From assembly GCA_963726335.1 (NCBI GenBank), contig CAVSCD010000015.1:186001-250000 (forward strand): 64,000 nt of DNA, read 5' to 3'. Shown here piece after piece: positions 49,426-56,755 of the stretch (positions within the stretch are counted from its first letter, which is position 1; the number at the start of each line of letters is the position of its first letter). Position numbers and translations under genes: made by a program. Source of the stretch: CAVSCD01 sp963726335. Lineage in GTDB: Bacteria > Acidobacteriota > Aminicenantia > Aminicenantales > UBA8522. The notes beneath the pieces were generated by a model, which was not told the DNA's origin, did not search any database, and saw only the letters and a list, made by a program, of their open reading frames with translations.

Positions 49426-50208
49426 CTATTTTAACTGAAATCTCACCGTGACGGTGAAGATAACCCCCCGGGGACGGCCATTGATGATCATCGGCTCGTA
49501 GACCCACTGCCGGACGGCGTCGATCGCCGCCTGGTCAAGCAAGGGGATCGATCTCAGGACCTTGACGTTCTGGACGCGGCCGTAGATATCGGTCGTGGCC
49601 TCGACGATGACCACGCCCTCGACCCGGGCCTGGCGGGCGATCTCGGGATAGGCCGGATCGACCTTCTTGAGGAGCTTGGGCGGTTTGATCTCGCCGATGG
49701 CGCGGACGGGCGCTTCGACTTCGCCGACGACGCCGCCCAGGACGCCGCCGACGACGCCGCCGAGCACGCCGCCGACGACGCCGCCTTCAACTCCGCCCTC
49801 GACTCCGCCTTCGACGCCGAAATCAGAGATCTGCTCTTCGGCGATCTCCTCGGGGATATCGACGGGCGCGACCAGCCGGCCGGGCTCGATGTTCTGCTGC
49901 TGCTGAACGGGCTTGATCCGCGTCTTGGCCTGGGACGCGGCGCGCTTCTTGGCCGGCGGCGGCGGGGGAGGCGGCGGCGGGGGAGGCGGTGCGAGGAAGG
50001 CGCTGGTGATCTCGACTCTGGGAAGGTCGGTGCTTGTGGAGATCAGCGGGAGGACGACCAGGGCGGCGAGAATGGCGAGATGGACAATGAGGGCGAAGGG
50101 GAAAGCGAACGCCCTTCGCGCGGCCTGCTTTTCGCCGACAAAAAACGAATCCTTGAAAAGCTCGGGGACGTCGTTCTTCTGAGGCATTTTTTTCTCGACC
50201 ATAGTCAT
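49426..50208 (-). CDS. tonB: TonB protein with GGV repeat linker
   Basis: The 260-residue protein has one N-terminal membrane helix (FPFALIVHLAILAALVVLPL), a proline tract, a glycine-valine tandem repeat (EGGVEGGVVGGVLGG) and a C-terminal TonB domain (DPAYPEIARQARVEGVVIVE, AAIDAVRQWVYEPMIINGRP). The GGV repeats are unlike the proline-rich spacer of Enterobacteria and probably span the periplasm. A promoter lies at 50239-50267. Alternative start ATG at 50202. Confidence 0.9.
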   Translation of the reverse strand: MTMVEKKMPQKNDVPELFKDSFFVGEKQAARRAFAFPFALIVHLAILAALVVLPLISTSTDLPRVEITSAFLAPPPPPPPPPPPPAKKRAASQAKTRIKPVQQQQNIEPGRLVAPVDIPEEIAEEQISDFGVEGGVEGGVEGGVVGGVLGGVVGGVLGGVVGEVEAPVRAIGEIKPPKLLKKVDPAYPEIARQARVEGVVIVEATTDIYGRVQNVKVLRSIPLLDQAAIDAVRQWVYEPMIINGRPRGVIFTVTVRFQLK

Positions 50209-50238
50209 GACCTCATTTCCGGATTCAAATTCCGACTA

Positions 50239-50267
50239 AGTATAATTAAAAAAGTATATTTTGACAA
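50239..50267 (-). promoter_or_regulatory. Sigma70-type promoter for tonB-exbB-exbD
   Basis: On the minus strand TTGTCA (50267-50262) and TATACT (50244-50239) are 17 bp apart, with an A/T-rich spacer. The leader before the tonB start is about 25 nt. Confidence 0.65.
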
Positions 50268-50279
50268 GTCCCAATTTGC

Positions 50280-51434
50280 TCACCGCCGGGCTCCCTGGGT
50301 GGGCTTGATAAACTTGTTCCAGAGCAGCACGATCGGGCACGACAGATAGATCGTCGAGTACACGCCTTCGATCGTACCCACGAGCATCAGGAAGGCGAAA
50401 TCGTTGATGACTTCGCCGCCGAAAAAGAACAGGGCGAGGACCGTCAGGAAGACCGTTCCCGAGGTGATGATCGTTCGTCCCAGCGTCTGGTTGAGGCTCA
50501 GGTCCATCAGCTCCTCGAGCGGCATCTTGCGCTGGGCTTTCTGGTTCTCCCGGATCCGGTCGAAGATGACGATCGTATCGTTGATCGAGAAACCGACGAT
50601 CGTCAGCAGGCCGGCGATGATGGGCAGGTTGATCTCCCGGTTGGTGAAGGAGAAGATGCTCAGCGTGATCAGCACGTCCTGCGTCAAAGTGAAGATGGCG
50701 GCGACCCCGTAGGCCAGCTTGAACCGGACGGCGATGTACACGAGCATGCCGATGAGCGACCAGATGATCGCCTGGGTCGCCCGCTTGCGCAGGTCCTTTC
50801 CGACTTGCGGCCCCACGGTCTCCCGGCTCATCACGGTCATTTTGCCGAGATAAGTTTTATCCTTGAGGAAAGCCAGGACGCCGGGCTCGATGCCGGTTCC
50901 CGAGACCTCCGCGAAGTCGCCGAAAATGCCGGTCGTGTTGCGCTGGGCGATGATCTTCCGGGCGAGCTCCTCGCCCTGGCCGGAAAAGCCCGTATTGAGC
51001 AGGGCCGCCAGCGTGTTGAGGTCGAGGGTGTTGAGGTCCCTCAGGCCGCGGGCCTGTTCGGCCTGGCCGTCCGTGCCGCGGAGCGCTTCGATGACCTTGT
51101 TGCCCAGGATCTCGTGGCTCTCCATGGTTTCGTCGGCTTTGGTGCTGGCGACTTCCATCGTCCGGATCTGGAACTCGCGCCCGCTTTTGCCGGTCTCCTG
51201 GATGACGCTGCCGCCGAGGCCCACTTCGGCGAGCCGCTGGCGGACGTCGGAAACGGACACGGGCGTCTTGAATACCAGCCGGACGAGCGTGCCCTCGCCG
51301 AAATCGACCCCGAGCTTGAGCCCGCGACCCAGGACGATGTTGAGCAAGCCGGCGAGAATGATGACGGCCGTGACCGCCAGGGCCACGTACCTGTATTTCA
51401 AAAACCTGATATGCGGTGTCTTGAAGAGTTGCAT
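50280..51434 (-). CDS. secF: Protein translocase subunit SecF with HhH-like insertion
   Basis: The 384-residue protein has the first helix (YVALAVTAVIILAGLLNIVL), GVDFGEGTL near the SecF motif, and TIVGFSINDTIVIFDRIREN in the later helices. It pairs with SecD to pull proteins across the membrane. Residues about 132-196 add a segment (DLNTLAALLNTGFSGQGEEL then IIAQRNTTGIFGDFAEVSGT) that resembles a helix-hairpin-helix unit inside the periplasmic domain. It ends the ychF-tgt-yajC-secD-secF operon. Confidence 0.93.
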   Translation of the reverse strand: MQLFKTPHIRFLKYRYVALAVTAVIILAGLLNIVLGRGLKLGVDFGEGTLVRLVFKTPVSVSDVRQRLAEVGLGGSVIQETGKSGREFQIRTMEVASTKADETMESHEILGNKVIEALRGTDGQAEQARGLRDLNTLDLNTLAALLNTGFSGQGEELARKIIAQRNTTGIFGDFAEVSGTGIEPGVLAFLKDKTYLGKMTVMSRETVGPQVGKDLRKRATQAIIWSLIGMLVYIAVRFKLAYGVAAIFTLTQDVLITLSIFSFTNREINLPIIAGLLTIVGFSINDTIVIFDRIRENQKAQRKMPLEELMDLSLNQTLGRTIITSGTVFLTVLALFFFGGEVINDFAFLMLVGTIEGVYSTIYLSCPIVLLWNKFIKPTQGARR

Positions 51435-51435
51435 G

Positions 51436-52971
51436 TTAGATACTCAGCGTCTTGGCGGTCTTGGGAATGGTCGCGTCGAAGATGACCCGGGACACGAAAA
51501 CGGCCGTGAACAGGTTGGCCAGCAGGCCGATGATCAGCGTCACGGCGTAACCCTTGATCGGGCCCGTGCCGAACTGGAAGAGGAAGATGGCCGAGATGAT
51601 CGTCGTCACGTTGGAGTCGAAGATGGCGGTGAAGGCCCGGCCGAACCCCTGGGCGATGGAGTTTTTCACGCCCTTGCCCAGGGCCAGCTCCTCTTTGATC
51701 CTCTCGAAGATGAGGACGTTCGCGTCGACGGCCATGCCGATCGACAGGATGATGCCGGCGATGCCCGGCAGGGTCAGGGTGGCCTTGAAATAGCCGAGCG
51801 CGCCGAACAGGATGACGACGTTCAGGATCAGGGCGGCCAGGGCATTCAGCCCGGACATCCGGTAGAAAAACACCAGGAAGGCCATGATGGCGATGATGGC
51901 CACCAGGCCGGCCATGAGCCCCTGGCGCACGGAATCCGATCCCAGGGCGGGGCCGATCGTCCTCTCCTCGAGGTACTGGATGCCCGCCGGGAGCGCCCCG
52001 GCCTTGAGGACCACGACCAGGTCGGTGGCTTCCTCGATGGTATAGCGCCCGCGGATGATGCCGCTGCCCGATATCCTGTCCTCGACCCGCGGCGCCGAGA
52101 TGACCTTTTTATCCAGGATGATGGCGATCTCTTTGCCGATGTTTTCCCCTGTCACCTGCTCGAAACGGCGCGACCCCTCGGGGCTGAGCGAGAACGAGAC
52201 CGCGGGGCTGTTCCATTCGTCCTGCGACTGCCTGACCGAGCGCAGGTCCTTGCCCGTGACGGCGGCGACTGTATCGACGAGATAAAACCCGCCCGCGGAC
52301 CGCTTCGGGTCGCCGCGGACGACTTCGGCGTCCGCCGGGACGGGGACACCCTCGCCGCCGAGCAGGGCGGCCTCGGTCTCGGCCGGACCGGCCTTGACGA
52401 GCTTCCATTCGAGGACGGCCGTCACCTTGATCAGGTTCTTAACCCGGTCGGGGTCTTCGACACCGGGGAGCTCGACCACCAGGCGGTCGGCGCCCTGCCG
52501 CTGGATCAGCGGCTCGGCGACTCCGAACTCGTCGATCCGGTTCCGGAGCGTCTCGAGCGTCTGGCTGACGGCCTGGTCTTTGAGGACCTGGATGGCCGTC
52601 GGTTTCAAAACGAAGGCCATCCGGTCGCCGACGAAGGAATAATCCCAATCCCGGGTGTACTGGTCGACGAGGTCCCTGGCTTTGCTTTCCTGGTCGAGCG
52701 CCAGGCCTTCGATATAAAAGCGCCCCGGCTTCTCCTTGGCGGCCGCCGTGAAGGTGATCGCGTTCCGCTTGAACAGGTCCTGGAACCGGGTGATCTCCTG
52801 GTCGGTTTCGGCGTTGATGGCGTCCTCGGTCATAACTTGGAGGACCAGGTGGATGCCGCCCTTGAGGTCGAGGCCGAGCTTGATCTTTTCGCGGGGGGGA
52901 TAGGCGAGGAATATCGCGAGCGCGACGACGCCGAGCGTCAGGAGCACCCGCCAACGGAGGGAGGATTTCAT
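51436..52971 (-). CDS. secD: Protein translocase subunit SecD
   Basis: The 511-residue protein has KLGLDLKGGIHLVLQV after the first helix, VVELPGVEDPDRV in the periplasmic domain and GIILSIGMAVDANVLIFERIKEE in the C-terminal RND-like membrane domain. It forms the SecDF complex with SecF, which starts 1 bp after its stop, and YajC upstream. Length is normal. Confidence 0.95.
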   Translation of the reverse strand: MKSSLRWRVLLTLGVVALAIFLAYPPREKIKLGLDLKGGIHLVLQVMTEDAINAETDQEITRFQDLFKRNAITFTAAAKEKPGRFYIEGLALDQESKARDLVDQYTRDWDYSFVGDRMAFVLKPTAIQVLKDQAVSQTLETLRNRIDEFGVAEPLIQRQGADRLVVELPGVEDPDRVKNLIKVTAVLEWKLVKAGPAETEAALLGGEGVPVPADAEVVRGDPKRSAGGFYLVDTVAAVTGKDLRSVRQSQDEWNSPAVSFSLSPEGSRRFEQVTGENIGKEIAIILDKKVISAPRVEDRISGSGIIRGRYTIEEATDLVVVLKAGALPAGIQYLEERTIGPALGSDSVRQGLMAGLVAIIAIMAFLVFFYRMSGLNALAALILNVVILFGALGYFKATLTLPGIAGIILSIGMAVDANVLIFERIKEELALGKGVKNSIAQGFGRAFTAIFDSNVTTIISAIFLFQFGTGPIKGYAVTLIIGLLANLFTAVFVSRVIFDATIPKTAKTLSI

Positions 52972-52975
52972 CGGA

Positions 52976-53317
52976 CTATCTGACTTCCGGTTGCGTTTGC
53001 TGCTGCTTGAGGATGACGGCCACGGAGCTCTTGGTGATATCGATCTTGACGTTGGCCGAGACCTTGAGCTCGATCCGGTCCGGCTGAACGCCCATGATCG
53101 TCCCGTAGATGCCGCCCGAGGTGATGATCTGGTCGCCCGGCTTGAGCTGCTCGACCATGTTCTGGTGCTTTTTCTGGCGGTTCTTCTGGGGCATCACGAT
53201 GAGAAGGTAGAAGATCACGAAGACGAGGATGAAGGGGATCAGCGCCGTGACGAAGCTTCCTCCCTGGGGGCGGCCAGGCGCGGCCTGGACCGACATCATA
53301 AAAGCTGCGATGGTCAT
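52976..53317 (-). CDS. yajC: Preprotein translocase subunit YajC
   Basis: The 113-residue protein has one membrane helix (LIPFILVFVIFYLLIVMPQKNRQKK) followed by the YajC beta domain (PGDQIITSGGIYGTIMGVQ). ATG 53317 overlaps the tgt stop by 4 bp. It is part of the Sec accessory complex with SecDF. Confidence 0.93.
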   Translation of the reverse strand: MTIAAFMMSVQAAPGRPQGGSFVTALIPFILVFVIFYLLIVMPQKNRQKKHQNMVEQLKPGDQIITSGGIYGTIMGVQPDRIELKVSANVKIDITKSSVAVILKQQQTQPEVR

Positions 53318-54438
53318 GTTATGCCTTCCTCGATGTGTCCGCTGAACTGATTCTTAAATTCGTGGAACGAATTTGAGGCCATAGATTGCCTCATTTTCCG
53401 GAAGATGTCAAGATAAAACCAGAGATTGTGGACGGTGTTGAGGACGGCCGCCGAGATCTCGTCCCTCTCATAAAGATGCCGGAGGTAAGCCCGCGAAAAA
53501 CGGCGGCAGGTGGGGCAGCCGCAGGCCTCGTCGACCGGCCGGAAATCCCGGGCGTATTTCTGGTTTTTGATCACGATCCGGCCGCGGCTGGTGAAGAGCG
53601 TGCCATTACGGGCGTTCCGGGTGGGCAGCACGCAGTCGAACAGGTCGACGCCCCGCTCGACCGCGGCGACGATGTCCTCGACATACCCCATGCCCATGAG
53701 ATAGCGGGGCCTGTCCTTGGGGATGAGCGAATCCGAGCGCTCGAGTGTCTCGAGCAGCTCGGCCTTGGGCTCACCGATCCCCAGGCCGCCCAGCGCGTAA
53801 CCGTCGAAACCGATCTCGAGCAGCTCTTCGATGCTCCGGCGGCGCAAGTCCCAATGAACGCTCCCCTGGCTGATGCCCCACAGATGCTGCGCGGTCTCTG
53901 TCTCGACGAACCTGTCCTTGGCCCGGCGCGCCCATAGGGTCGTCTTCCGGACGGCCTCTTCCGCCTTCTCGCGGGTCGACGGGTAGGGAGCGAAGTAATC
54001 GAGCGCCATCATGATATCCGTGCCCAGGGCCCGCTGGATATCGACGACGTCTTCCGGGCGGAGGAAGATCTTCGTCCCGTCAAGATGCGACGAGAACCTC
54101 ACGCCGTCGTCGGTGACCTTGACGAGAGGGGAGAGGCTGTAGATCTGGAAGCCCCCGCTGTCGGAGAGGATGGGGTGGTCCCACGCTATGAACTTGTGCA
54201 CTCCGCCGGCCGCGACGACGGTCTCGAGGCCCGGCCTTAAATATATATGGTAGGCGTTGATGAGGATGAGCTGGGCGCCGAGAGCTTCGACCTGGTCGTG
54301 GAGGAGGGCCTTGACCGTGCCCTGGCTCGCCACCGGGGCGAAGGCGGGCGTCTCGATCGGGCCGTGGGGCGTCAGGATCCGGCCCGCCCTGGCCGACGAG
54401 CGGGGGTCGGCGGCGGTGACCTCGAACCCTTTGATCAT
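53314..54438 (-). CDS. tgt: tRNA-guanine transglycosylase (queuine tRNA-ribosyltransferase)
   Basis: The 374-residue enzyme has ILSDSGGFQIYSLS, GGLGIGEPKAELLE and the nucleophile region VDLFDCVLPTRNARNG. The zinc site is CGCPTCRRFSRAYLRHLY. It exchanges guanine for preQ1 at tRNA position 34. ATG 54438 overlaps the ychF stop by 4 bp. Confidence 0.96.
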   Translation of the reverse strand: MIKGFEVTAADPRSSARAGRILTPHGPIETPAFAPVASQGTVKALLHDQVEALGAQLILINAYHIYLRPGLETVVAAGGVHKFIAWDHPILSDSGGFQIYSLSPLVKVTDDGVRFSSHLDGTKIFLRPEDVVDIQRALGTDIMMALDYFAPYPSTREKAEEAVRKTTLWARRAKDRFVETETAQHLWGISQGSVHWDLRRRSIEELLEIGFDGYALGGLGIGEPKAELLETLERSDSLIPKDRPRYLMGMGYVEDIVAAVERGVDLFDCVLPTRNARNGTLFTSRGRIVIKNQKYARDFRPVDEACGCPTCRRFSRAYLRHLYERDEISAAVLNTVHNLWFYLDIFRKMRQSMASNSFHEFKNQFSGHIEEGIT

Positions 54439-55508
54439 GAGCTGAACCGGAAGTAGACGACGTCGCCGTCTTCGATGGGGTAGTCTCTTCCCTCGAGCCG
54501 GATGCCGCCCTTGTCCTTGGCCGCCTGGAGCGAGCCGAACTCGAGGAGCTTTTGCCAGGAAATGACCTCGGCCCGGATGAAGCCTTTTTCGATGTCCGAA
54601 TGGACGGCGCCGGCGGCCTGGCCGGCGGCGGAGCCCCGGGGGATCATCCAGGCGCGAACTTCGTCCTTGCCGACGGTGAAAAAGGAGATGACACCGAGGA
54701 GGCGCGGCAGGGCGCGGAAAAAGCGCCCGGCGCTCAGCTCGTGAAGGCCGAACTCGGCCAGGAAGACCTTCTTTTCTTCGTCATCGAGCTCGGCGATCTC
54801 GGACTCGACCTTGCCGCAGAACCCGGTGACAGCCGTTCCCGCGGCCGGCGGGCCGAAGCGCTCTTCGGGGCCCTCGAGGCAGGGGATGTCGGCTTCGTCG
54901 CAGTTTACGGCGTGAATCAACGGTTTCTGGCTGAGGAAGGTGAAGCTCCGGACGAGCTTCTCCTCGGCGGGGGAGAAGGCCAGTTCGCGGATGGCGCGGC
55001 CCGACTCGAGCCCGGCGCGGAACCTGAGGAGGAGCTCCTTTTCCTTTTCGCCCTCGGGGTCCTTGGCCTTCATCAGGTCTTTCTCCAAACGTTCGAGCCG
55101 CGCCGCCACCTGGATGAGGTCGGTGAGGGCGAGCTCTTCTTCCATATATTTGATATCGTCCTGCGGCCGGATTATTCCCCGGGGATGGGGGATGTTCGGG
55201 TCGACGAACCCGCGGACGACGTGGATGAGGGCGTCGGCTTTGCGGAGCGCGCTCAGGTAGACGCTGTTCTTGACTTCGCCGTAAGAGACCCCGGCGAGGT
55301 CGACCAGTTCGAAGGATACGGGGATCTTCTTTTTATCGGGATAAAGGCAGGCGATCGAATCCAGCCGGTCGTCGGCGGGGTGGCAGGTCCGCTGGTTGGC
55401 TTCCCGTTTGCCGTCCTCGTAGGCCTTGACCTCGCAGTGGGCGCCCGTGAGGAGGTTGAAGAGGGTCGTCTTGCCCGTTTTGGGGTAGCCGAACAGGGTC
55501 AGGTTCAC
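54435..55508 (-). CDS. YchF/OBG-type GTPase or ATPase with C-terminal TGS domain
   Basis: The protein has a P-loop GYPKTGKTTLFNLLTG, a Walker B VDLAGVSYG and a C-terminal TGS domain (VGKDEVRAWMIPRGSAAGQ, KGFIRAEVISWQKLLEFGS). These match YchF, a ribosome-associated P-loop NTPase. The P-loop (PKTGKT instead of PNVGKS) and the loop after DLAG are divergent, so it is a YchF-like member rather than a certain orthologue. Translation starts at GTG 55508, just 6 nt after a -10 box. It opens the ychF-tgt-yajC-secD-secF operon. Confidence 0.82.
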   Translation of the reverse strand: MNLTLFGYPKTGKTTLFNLLTGAHCEVKAYEDGKREANQRTCHPADDRLDSIACLYPDKKKIPVSFELVDLAGVSYGEVKNSVYLSALRKADALIHVVRGFVDPNIPHPRGIIRPQDDIKYMEEELALTDLIQVAARLERLEKDLMKAKDPEGEKEKELLLRFRAGLESGRAIRELAFSPAEEKLVRSFTFLSQKPLIHAVNCDEADIPCLEGPEERFGPPAAGTAVTGFCGKVESEIAELDDEEKKVFLAEFGLHELSAGRFFRALPRLLGVISFFTVGKDEVRAWMIPRGSAAGQAAGAVHSDIEKGFIRAEVISWQKLLEFGSLQAAKDKGGIRLEGRDYPIEDGDVVYFRFSS

Positions 55509-55514
55509 GGTTTA

Positions 55515-55543
55515 AGTAAACCTATATTAGCGAAATATGTCAA
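55515..55543 (-). promoter_or_regulatory. Sigma70-type promoter for ychF-sec operon
   Basis: On the minus strand a perfect TTGACA (55543-55538) and TTTACT (55520-55515) are 17 bp apart. The GTG start is only 6 nt beyond, so the mRNA is predicted to be leaderless. Confidence 0.65.
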
Positions 55544-55562
55544 TCAGCCATCGACCCGGATA

Positions 55563-55850
55563 AGCACCTCCTTTCGTGTGAAGACGCAGTTCATCAAAGG
55601 GGTCCTGTCATGGCGCGTCCCTGTGCGTCCTCGCGCCTGCCGATATGAGCTCGAATTGTCTTTGGTATCACCCCTTGGTCCCCCGGTGAGCTGATAGTCA
55701 GAAGCTTTTTAGGATATTTCGCAGAATAGCGGCTCCGAGTCACTCCTCCGCTATTCTGATGGTCGCTCCGAAGACTGCGCTTCCCGCCGGTCCCCGTCGC
55801 TCCGGGCGCGCAGGGACTGGCGCCATGCCACCCCGCCATGCCTTCCTAGG
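55563..55850 (+). repeat. Dispersed structured repeat, copy R6 (composite)
   Basis: The left end AGCACCTCCTTTCGTGTGA is nearly the same as that of R1, but the matching right end is absent. The core shares GGGGTCCTGTCATGGCGCGT and GTCCCCGTCGCTCCGGGCG with R1 and R7. An extra segment contains an 11-bp perfect hairpin (CAGAATAGCGG/CCGCTATTCTG, 55722-55758), and GTCGCTCCGAAGAC is shared with R2. It occupies most of the gap between divergent ychF and lepB. Confidence 0.65.
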
Positions 55851-55929
55851 GGCATGCAAGACCAGATTCTTTCCAGACTGGGCCGATGGGCGCATCTCCG
55901 TCCTCCTCCGGGCGGGTCGCGATGACCAC

Positions 55930-55958
55930 TTGCGGGGCGGGGGACATTCCGTTATATT
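55930..55958 (+). promoter_or_regulatory. Sigma70-type promoter for lepB
   Basis: TTGCGG (55930-55935) and TATATT (55953-55958) are 17 bp apart. The predicted start of transcription lies inside an upstream in-frame ATG (55961), which argues for ATG 55979 as the lepB start. Confidence 0.6.
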
Positions 55959-55978
55959 AAATGGCCATCAGGTGTGAC

Positions 55979-56680
55979 ATGACCAAAGACGCCAGACCAC
56001 GCGACAAAAGCGTTTTTCGAGAGTACTTCGAGCTGATCGCCGAGACGGCGGTGTTCGTCTTCTTTGTGATGACGTTCGTCGTCCAGGCCTTCCAGATCCC
56101 CACGGGCTCGATGGAGCCGACCCTGCTCGTGGGGGATTTCCTGCTGGTCAATAAGCTTGTCTATTCGCCGCGGGTCATCCCCGTCGAAAACGTCATCCTG
56201 CCCCGGCGCGACATCCGCCGCCAGGACATCGTCGTCTTCAAATACCCCAAAGAGCTGAACAAGGACTTCGTCAAGCGGGTGATCGGCCTCGAGGGTGAGA
56301 AGATCGAGATCAAGGATAAGCAGGTCTACGTCAACGACCAGATGATCGGCGAGAGCTACAAGGTTCATAACGACACCCAGGTCTTCACCAAGAACGGTTT
56401 CTACCGTTACGACGACACCATCCGGGACAATTTCGGGCCCGTCACGGTGCCGACGGGGCACTGCTTCGTCATGGGCGACAACCGCGACAACAGCATGGAC
56501 AGCCGGTACTGGAGCTTCCTGCCCCTGGACAACATCAAGGGGAGACCGTGGGTCATCTATTTTTCCTACCGTGCCGAGCGCGACGCCTACATGAAGAACG
56601 GCCTGGGGGACAAGTTGAAGAAGGTGGTCAGCTTCCTCCCCAAGGCGCGCTGGCGGCGGATGTTCCGGACGATCCACTGA
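55979..56680 (+). CDS. lepB: Signal peptidase I
   Basis: The 233-residue protein has one N-terminal membrane helix (TAVFVFFVMTFVVQAFQI), the catalytic Ser in IPTGSMEPTLLVGD, the catalytic Lys in FVKRVIGLEGE, and VMGDNRDNSMDSRYW. It removes signal peptides from exported proteins. ATG 55979 is preferred over 55961 because CAGGTG lies 6 nt upstream and the promoter would place 55961 at or before the transcript start. Confidence 0.93.
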   Translation: MTKDARPRDKSVFREYFELIAETAVFVFFVMTFVVQAFQIPTGSMEPTLLVGDFLLVNKLVYSPRVIPVENVILPRRDIRRQDIVVFKYPKELNKDFVKRVIGLEGEKIEIKDKQVYVNDQMIGESYKVHNDTQVFTKNGFYRYDDTIRDNFGPVTVPTGHCFVMGDNRDNSMDSRYWSFLPLDNIKGRPWVIYFSYRAERDAYMKNGLGDKLKKVVSFLPKARWRRMFRTIH

Positions 56681-56755
56681 GCCGGGGCTCTCCCGCTCCC
56701 CCTCTAACACCCGGACTTCGGCGTCCCGGGGGATAGTCCCGCGCGCGTTCCCCAT

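Noticed and set aside
49700..49830. Short tandem DNA repeats that could look like CRISPR
   Set aside because: They are in-frame GGV codon repeats inside tonB with no unique spacers.
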